A DNA stretch of 64,000 nucleotides, from assembly GCA_031841125.1 (NCBI GenBank), contig CM063114.1:29767266-29831265 (forward strand). Direction: 5' to 3'. Below the pieces are notes generated by a model. The model saw only the letters and a list, made by a program, of their open reading frames with translations, ran no database searches and was not told the DNA's origin. The stretch's first letter is position 1, and each line of letters starts with the position of its first letter. Shown here piece after piece: positions 57,810 to 64,000 of this stretch. The stretch is from Acanthococcus lagerstroemiae (taxonomy: Eukaryota; Arthropoda; Insecta; Hemiptera; Eriococcidae). Made by a program: the position numbers and the translations under genes.

Positions 57810-58340
57810 TCTTCCACAACAAGAGCCAAAAAAGAGTCATGTAAACAACACTCACTTTTGATTTTTGGTGTGTAATATACTATTTTTTACATTCTCGTAC
57901 CTAAAATGTTGGTACAATGTAAAATCGATGTAAAATGCGAAGAAAAAAAAAACACAAAACATAATTGATGATTAATAGAACATAATGAATGATATGATGA
58001 GAAATGAGAATGAAAAATTGAAAAGGAATTATGAAATAAATAACTGACATGAAATTAATTAAATTTTGACGGTAAAATTAAATAAATAGAGCAGTTTAAG
58101 TAAAAATACCCGATACCACAAAGTCCGATGATTTCTTTTTTTAAATGGAATTTATAAGATTTATTAAAAATTACTTTTTGCTGTTTTTGTTCTTTGAAAA
58201 TTTTCAATTTTAAGTTTAAATTGTGCCAATAGAGCTCGCTGAGGGCGCCAATTTTGATCTTGTTTCCTACGCCAGAAAGAGTTAATTCGTCCCTGTTGGT
58301 CTCTCTATTGGTCAATAAGCCAACGTTCAGCCATTACAAT
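57810..58340. other. No recognisable gene
   Basis: Very AT-rich DNA. An 86-codon minus frame (58055-58315) is unassigned. Confidence 0.45.
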
Positions 58341-58345
58341 AATAT

Positions 58346-58935
58346 GTGGCAGTTTCTATGAAAAGGGGTAACTTTGTCAATCGATCAAAGTCTCAGAAAA
58401 CGCGAAAAAAAAAAAATTTAGAAAATGAATTTTGAGATTTTGGTTGATTTTTATAGGAAAAACATCGCAGTAACAGAGAGACAAAATTTATGCGTATGAG
58501 AGAGAAGAGGGAGAGAGAGAAAGAGAATTATGAAAGAGAATGAGGAAAGAATGCGAATGTCTGCGTTCGCTTCTTGTGTTTTTTCCGAGCTCACGAATAA
58601 ATCCGACGTTCTGAATTGTTACCACACAGAAGAGCGAAAAATTACCTTTCCAACAAGCCCTCGTCGAGGCTGGTAACGTGATTCTGCGGCGAGTTAGGGC
58701 CGCTCTACAGAGTGGGAGAAAAAGATGGGTCTAACTTTAAACGCGTTTTCCCCAAAAACGTGTTTTTGCGCGTTTCCGTTAACTCATCTTTCACTGCTTG
58801 TATCTCAGGAACAAAAACGCTACAAATCTCGCCGATAGCTCGTTGGAATGGGCATTCATTCCTCTATTACGTACTGTCTGTAACTCAAAATTCGTCGGAT
58901 CGACAAAGTTACCCCTTTTTATAGAAACTGCCACA
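58346..58935. mobile_element. 590-bp MITE with TA duplication
   Basis: Long inverted repeats TGTGGCAGTTTCTATRAAAA and GGGGTAACTTTGTCRATC lie at both ends (about 40 bp, two or three differences), flanked by TA at 58344-58345 and 58936-58937. Tc1/mariner-type target use. The interior has no transposase. Confidence 0.85.
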
Positions 58936-58956
58936 TATTTTCATCGCTAAACACAG

Positions 58957-58992
58957 TTTTTTTTTTTCTTTCTTTCTTTCTTTCTTTCTTTC
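58957..58992 (+). repeat. Poly-T/(CTTT)n microsatellite
   Basis: T run followed by about seven CTTT units, just after the MITE. Confidence 0.9.
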
Positions 58993-60790
58993 CCATTTCC
59001 CAACATTTGTAGAGATGGACGGTACCCATCCACCGAAACTTGATTATCGGTGAAAATCAACGTGGAAAGCTTTGACCTGCCAACTTCTCGAGCTAGAATG
59101 GTCGCACGAACTATTTTGTTCGGCTATTTATTTTACCGGAGCGAAAACAAGGAACACCGAGTGGATACCCAGTCTCAAGAATCGTACAAAAAGTACATCT
59201 ACTTGAAAATGAAAGTCGCCATACTCTGCCGCATCGTCTCGCAGAAATATACCGAAAACTTTTGTCTCTACAAGTGGCCGCCTGTGTCAATAAAATTGGC
59301 TAATTCGTCCGGCCAGGTATACGATTTCGATTCTATCGATCAGTCGAGGTACTACTCGAGGTTTCCTCAATTTGCTTGTCTCGGTATCGATGTATATAAA
59401 AGCTCGTAATTCCTCACGCTCGCACGTGTGACCGCCCACACCGGCGGCGAATAGCGCGGTGCGGTTGCGAGCGAATATTTTTATGTGGGTTTATCACGAT
59501 ACAGAGAACTTTTCTCGCCGGCGATAAAAGCGAACCCGAACCTCGAAGTCCGAGGAATAAGAATTCGAAAACGTCGAATCGAAGTACACGATACCTCCTC
59601 GGCTTTTTATGGTACGAATAAAGCGGCTGGATCTAATTTACGCGCCGCATTTTCCTTGTTCAAACACGAAAACCCTAATTAAAGCTGGCCGCCCCTTCCC
59701 GCGCGCTATTAGGTTTACCGACCGAGTCGATTATACAATAGTGGTTGCAAAAACCTAATCGTACCCTCTGCGATTGAAATAGCTAAGAATAATCAACGGC
59801 GACTGCTCCATCAAAGCTTAAGTTTTGGAACGTATAGATCAATCATTGGGAACCGCGAGACCGCCGGTATTTTATGTTCACCGCGCCCGACTTATATGGA
59901 CGACGACACGCGAAGCACCACCTCACACGTCAGGGTGAATCACCAAGTGCTTGGCCAGCTTTGGGGAGAATTCCCGTGTCTCGGATTTGAAATAATTATT
60001 AGCCAAGTGATAGCTCACGTTGACATCAGAACAGTTGGCTGATCCGGATGTAGGTGTTAGCCCGTCAATCGATTGCCGTGAAAATTAGAATTGAGATTAT
60101 GTTTTGTGGGTATGGTTATGAGCAGTGGCGTAGAGCTAGGTCTCAGTTTTTTTTGGTGTGGGGGGGGTGGTTCATTTTTGTGGAATTTTTGGTACCGCTG
60201 ATGAATGTTGTTAGTCGTTAGAAAGTTTAAGAAGATGGAGGTAATTACTCCAACATTCAATACAGAATGACGAACGGCGTTAAGAAAATCAATTTTATAG
60301 GTTCATTTATATGATTTTTTTTTTTAATACCTTCATTAGGGTGTCTCTTATTTTCAAGTTTTCGCCAATTGATCAGGGTCGCACTGAAATTGGTTCAATG
60401 GACCTAGAAACTCGCCATAAAAAATCTGAACTTAATCTGAGGTGATTAACCAGTGCCGCTTTAACTTTAAAGTTATGTGTAATACTGAGATTTTACAAAA
60501 AACCGCGAGTATCTCAGAACATATCAACTGCAGGACCGAAATGCATATACGCGTAACATAAAATGTTCCTTGTTAAATTTCCTATAAAAAAGATCCTATA
60601 TAACCTTTCTCTAAAACGCATATTTACCGAGATAATCACAATAATGGGTGAAAGTTTCGAGGAACGTGGATTTTGTTATTTCTTTTCTTTCATAACCGAT
60701 CTTTACTCGCTAAATCGTAGTTATCTAAAAAAAAACATATTCACTTTAGGACTAAAATGCAAATAACATAAAATGTTCCTCGTTATATGA
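58993..60790. other. No confident gene; CpG-rich segment with a 119-codon frame
   Basis: 59000-59900 is CGA/TCG-rich and not obviously repetitive. The frame at 59050-59409 encodes a 119-residue product (MKINVESFDLPTSRARM start) with no motif known to me. This is one of the better places to look for a host exon or conserved noncoding element. AGTGGCGTAGAGCTAGG near 60124 resembles a MITE end. Confidence 0.35.
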
Positions 60791-60799
60791 GGCCAGGCG

Positions 60800-63210
60800 G
60801 ATGCTATCCGAGGGCATGAAAGAGATATAGCAAGCTTGGGAGCAGTGCAGCATTCAAGAACCGTGGAATAAAATTGGGAATACGATCAAAAGCATGTATG
60901 AACAATTTGGAAAGCTAGTATCAGTAGAACGAACGGAGGACAAGTTAACAGCGGAAATAAAGGAATTGATAGAAACTAGAAACAAACTGGAAAAGATCTA
61001 ACAAAAAACGCAAAATGAGAAGATTGAGATGCTTCTGCTAAGGAAGAAAATGAGAGCGTAAATTAAAAAGGATGTGGGTAACTATGAGGTAGAAAAGATT
61101 GAGGAGATCCTAGCAGAAAACAATTCTATGAAAAAAGTAAAAAAAGATGTTGTACTCGGACAAAAAGCTCATTCCAAGCATGGAGGACGAATGTGGCCAT
61201 CAGAAGGTGATGACCGAAAAGCTATCATGGAGGTAACAACACGTTTCTATGAAAGGTTGTATAAGGCAAGACACAACGATCAAGAAAGTCCAGTGGAAAT
61301 GGTTAGAGAGGAGGATGAGGACTTCCCAGAAATACTACAAGAGGAAGTCAAAAAAGCAATCAAGTCTCTGAAGACGGACAAAGCGGTCGGTCCAGACGGA
61401 ATTGAAAATAGCACACTTGAGCTATTCATAGAAGAACTTACACCTATGTTAACAAAAAACTTTAACAGGATGTTGGATTCTGAAACTATCCCAAGACAGT
61501 GGAAAGGGGCCGAGATTATTATACTGTACAAAAAAAGGAAAAAAGAAGACATCAAAAACTATAGACCCATCAGTTTAACCTCGAATATAGGAAATATCTT
61601 TATGAAAATAATGAAAGAAAGACTGTATGCACAGCTAGACGTTCACAAGCAAGAGAGCAGGCGGGGATTTAGGAGGAACCGTTTGACTATAGACTAAATG
61701 TTTGTAATAACTCAAATTATTGAAAAAGCAACTGAATGTAAATTTCCCGTATACATCCTTCTTATCGATTTTACAAAAGCATTTGACTCGGTAAATCACG
61801 ACTTCCTTTGGAAATCACTTTTGACACAAGGCATTAACAAAAATGCGATCAAAATACTTAAACAAGTCTACGAGGGCGCAACCGCATACGTCAGAACGGA
61901 TGTACATAGGTTGTCGCTAAGTAACTGAGACTAAAATTTGTACGGCCCACCAATGAGAAAAAAAAAACATCTGCGCCGCAGTGATGCGACTTCTTAATTC
62001 GTGTTGAATTGACGACCCCGTAAGGCTGCCTTCAGTTGTGGAAATAAACAAAAGTCGCAGGGGTCGAGGTCAGGACTATACAGGGAGTAGGGGTGAATTG
62101 TGATTTTTTTAGAAGTCATCACCGCGGCGCAGATGTTTTTCCCCTCCTTACCGGCGGCGGAATACGCGAAAACGTTCGATAAATGGCAAGAACGAATGGA
62201 CGCCTGTATAGCCACGAATGGCGCTTATATTGAAAAAGATATTCGTGTACTTAATGAAGATGATGATTAATAAACAATTTTGTAATCGTATGCTTTTTTT
62301 TCCTTCTTTAAGAAAATCTTCACTCGACCCCCATAAGGGAATCAAAATTCACGGCGAAATTTTAAATAATCTGAGATTCGCAGACGATGTGGCCTTATTA
62401 GCGAGTACATAACTTCAAAAAAGCCGGTGTTCATTGCCAACGAGGAGATACAGTGGGAGCGTGAAATGAGATACCTTGGCCAAATAATATCCTTCAATAA
62501 CTCGAGGGAAAAGGAAGTCTCAAACAGAATTAAAAGTGGCTGGAGTAGTTTTTGGAAATTGAAAGACATGTTCAAAAGTAAAGTTCCAATAACAACTAAG
62601 GCGGAGGTCTGGAAGAGCTGCATCCAACCAACAAACAACAATCACATACGGGGCACAGACTTGGGCTCTCACCAAAACCAATTTAAACAGATTTCGAACG
62701 ACACAAAACTTCATGTCTCGCAGCATGTTGAACATCAGAATAGGAGACAAGATAAAAATGTCGGAAATTAGGGCAAAAACAAGACTACGAGATATTGGAG
62801 AAGTAATTAAGAGCCTGAAGTGGAGCTATACTGGTCACATTTGGAGGACAGAAAACGACAGATAGGGAAAAAAGGTGGAAGGATAAACCCCAAGAGACTA
62901 CAGGAGGGGAAGGGGGAGGCCCATAACACGTTGGAGGGACGAAATAGATAAATTTCAGGATATAAAATGGAGAAGGAGCATCCATGAAAGGGAAACATGG
63001 AGGGAAAAAGGGGAGGCTTTTGCCCAATACCGGGCGGTGTGTAGCAAGTTGGGAGAGGATGGAAAAGGAGAGATGTACTGATCGGGGCACAAGGGACCAG
63101 ATTAAGGAGGAAAAGTTGTAAGCCAAATGTTTAAATTTATTTCAGTTTAATCTCTAATCCAAACTTCCAATCGTGGAAGGGAAGGGAAGGGAATATATGT
63201 AACAAGTAAT
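60800..63210 (+). pseudogene. 5'-truncated RTE-like LINE, interrupted by mariner
   Basis: The longest LINE remnant. The linker (LTAEIKELIETRNKLEKI) and 61074-61697 precede the palm: GPDGI at residues 106-110 and NYRPISLTS at 162-170. A stop separates it from 61698-61928, which holds motif A (LLIDFTKAFDSVNHD; Asp 24). Motif B (RQGxxxSP) is missing where the mariner lies. RT then resumes with GIKIHGEILNNLRFADDVAL, FADD at 62377-62388. Later come RYLGQIISFNNS, TYGAQTWALTKTNLNRFRT, LKWSYTGHIWRT, GRGRPITRWRDEIDKF and GEAFAQYRAVC. The 3' end has a short GGGAA repeat (63175-63194). The endonuclease domain is absent and there are multiple stops. Confidence 0.88.
61955..62275. pseudogene. Mariner transposase fragment, internally inverted, inside the LINE
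   Basis: Minus-strand translation of about 62105-61996 gives HPYSLYSPDLDPCDF and PQLKAALRGRQFNTN, then after a stop EVASLRRRC: the mariner YSPDLxPxDF catalytic region. The plus strand from 62111 gives EVITAAQMFFPSLPAAEYAK and KTFDKWQERMDACIATNGAY, the segment that normally follows it. The two halves face opposite ways and are joined by inverted arms (61963-61995 and 62111-62140, AAAAACATCTGCGCCGC type) that both encode the same EV.. piece. No terminal repeats were found. Confidence 0.8.
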
Positions 63211-63399
63211 GAACACACACCAAAGCTGTTAAAAAAGGGAAAAAAGTCCGTGTTTTGATTTCCTTTTAATTTTTTTTTTTTCAGCTGAATTAGTTAGGAG
63301 ATAGGGTGAGGTGTTACGGTCGTTAACTCTCTCGCTGACCAAGCTTTCTGAGAGTGTATTTTTATAATATCCAATACAAGTAAGTACAGCACTATCTTA

Positions 63400-63470
63400 G
63401 ACGTAATGTTTCTTTTTTCTCAGCCATCATATTTAAAATTTCATCAGCTGAAACCTGTACTTCTTGATAC

Positions 63471-63515
<45 letters not shown>

Positions 63516-64000
63516 CGAGTCCATTGAGTCTTTTTTTCTCCTCTGGTACTTCTCAGATATGTCTTCAAAAGCCGTAATGTTGAAAAAGAGCGCTCACTCG
63601 TGCCTGTTGTCACAGGCAAAGTTATTAAGATTTTCAATAGTTTGTAAATACACGGGAATGTCTCTCAGTTGTAAAATTCAAATGTATGTACGTGAATTGC
63701 GCTTGATTTCTCTACCACTGCTACTAGCTAGAATCTGTTTGACGTGCCTGTAGTCTGCACCAAAGAAATGTTTCTCCTACTGCAATTTCTAGAGGACAAT
63801 CTAAGTCATTTTTTAATAGAAATCGCATAAATTTTTCACTTCATTAATATCTTAATCTGTGCACTTCTCACTTTAGTTTGGATTCAGAAGAACAATGAAG
63901 TTTTTCACAATTGTGGAATAATTAATGAAGCGTTCTCCCAATCCATTATTCATATATTTCAACAGGGGTATGAAGATTATTATCCTATAAAATTCTTCAG
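63400..64000 (-). pseudogene. hAT transposase C-terminal region, running off the window
   Basis: Minus-strand order: IFIPLLKYMNNGLGERFINY and NFIVLLNPN near 63985-63880, LDCPLEIAVGETF near 63800, ETFPCIYKLLKILITLPVTT, GTSERSFSTLRLLKTYLRST (dimerisation box, about 63610-63545), then after an in-frame Ile run DEILNMMAEKK. Matches FIPFLxxxxxxLxERF..IYxLLxILLTLPVTTATxERSFSTLRRLKTYLRST of hAT proteins. A stop and frame changes lie upstream of ETFPC. The catalytic and DNA-binding parts are beyond the window. Confidence 0.85.
63470..63514 (+). repeat. (AAT)n microsatellite inside the hAT frame
   Basis: About fifteen units. Read on the minus strand it adds a run of Ile codons without shifting the transposase frame. 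Confidence 0.92.

Overview
This window looks like repeat-rich, AT-leaning nuclear DNA from an arthropod, most likely an insect. I cannot name the species. The case for a eukaryote is the mix of non-LTR retrotransposon remnants, Tc1/mariner, pogo/Tigger and hAT transposase fragments, tRNA-derived SINEs with target-site duplications, foldback elements, MITEs and microsatellites, with no operon-like coding. I found no host gene I can defend. All recognisable coding sequence is decayed mobile-element sequence. No rRNA, CRISPR array or bacterial-type regulatory site was seen.

Layout. 1-9 kb: a SINE with a clear target duplication, LINE 3' and RT debris, and a 542-bp inverted-repeat element carrying a class-II tRNA-like sequence. 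10-15 kb: tandem and direct repeats. 15-19 kb: a dense nest holding a LINE interrupted by a second SINE type, a 932-bp pogo-like element with TA duplications and a leftover helix-turn-helix, and a 1.2-kb foldback. 21-25.5 kb: Tc1/mariner and hAT transposase fragments, a second SINE of the first type, and a LINE split by a 563-bp MITE. 26.9-32.5 kb: a non-tRNA retroposon family, paired hAT-like MITEs, a striking array of three palindromic cores, a GTTGGTC minisatellite and another LINE. 33-45 kb: MITEs, a Tigger-type MITE, a LINE endonuclease fragment and a perfect 8-bp-duplication hAT MITE. 45.5-47.7 kb: a 2.1-kb long-arm inverted repeat. 49-60 kb: foldbacks, tandem repeats, MITEs and the second copy of the tRNA-bearing element. 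60.8-64 kb: the longest LINE remnant, interrupted by a self-inverted mariner fragment, then a hAT C-terminus running off the window end.

How the parts relate. Several elements belong to families with two to five members inside this window, so element ends can be set by comparing copies. The most informative comparison is between SINEs at 1.1, 15.3 and 23.7 kb: two different tRNA-like heads are joined to the same roughly 120-base 3' domain, whose predicted hairpins are kept in all three copies. This suggests modular SINEs sharing one retrotransposition tail. Long stretches between these elements hold unannotated sequence with only short, unrecognised open frames.
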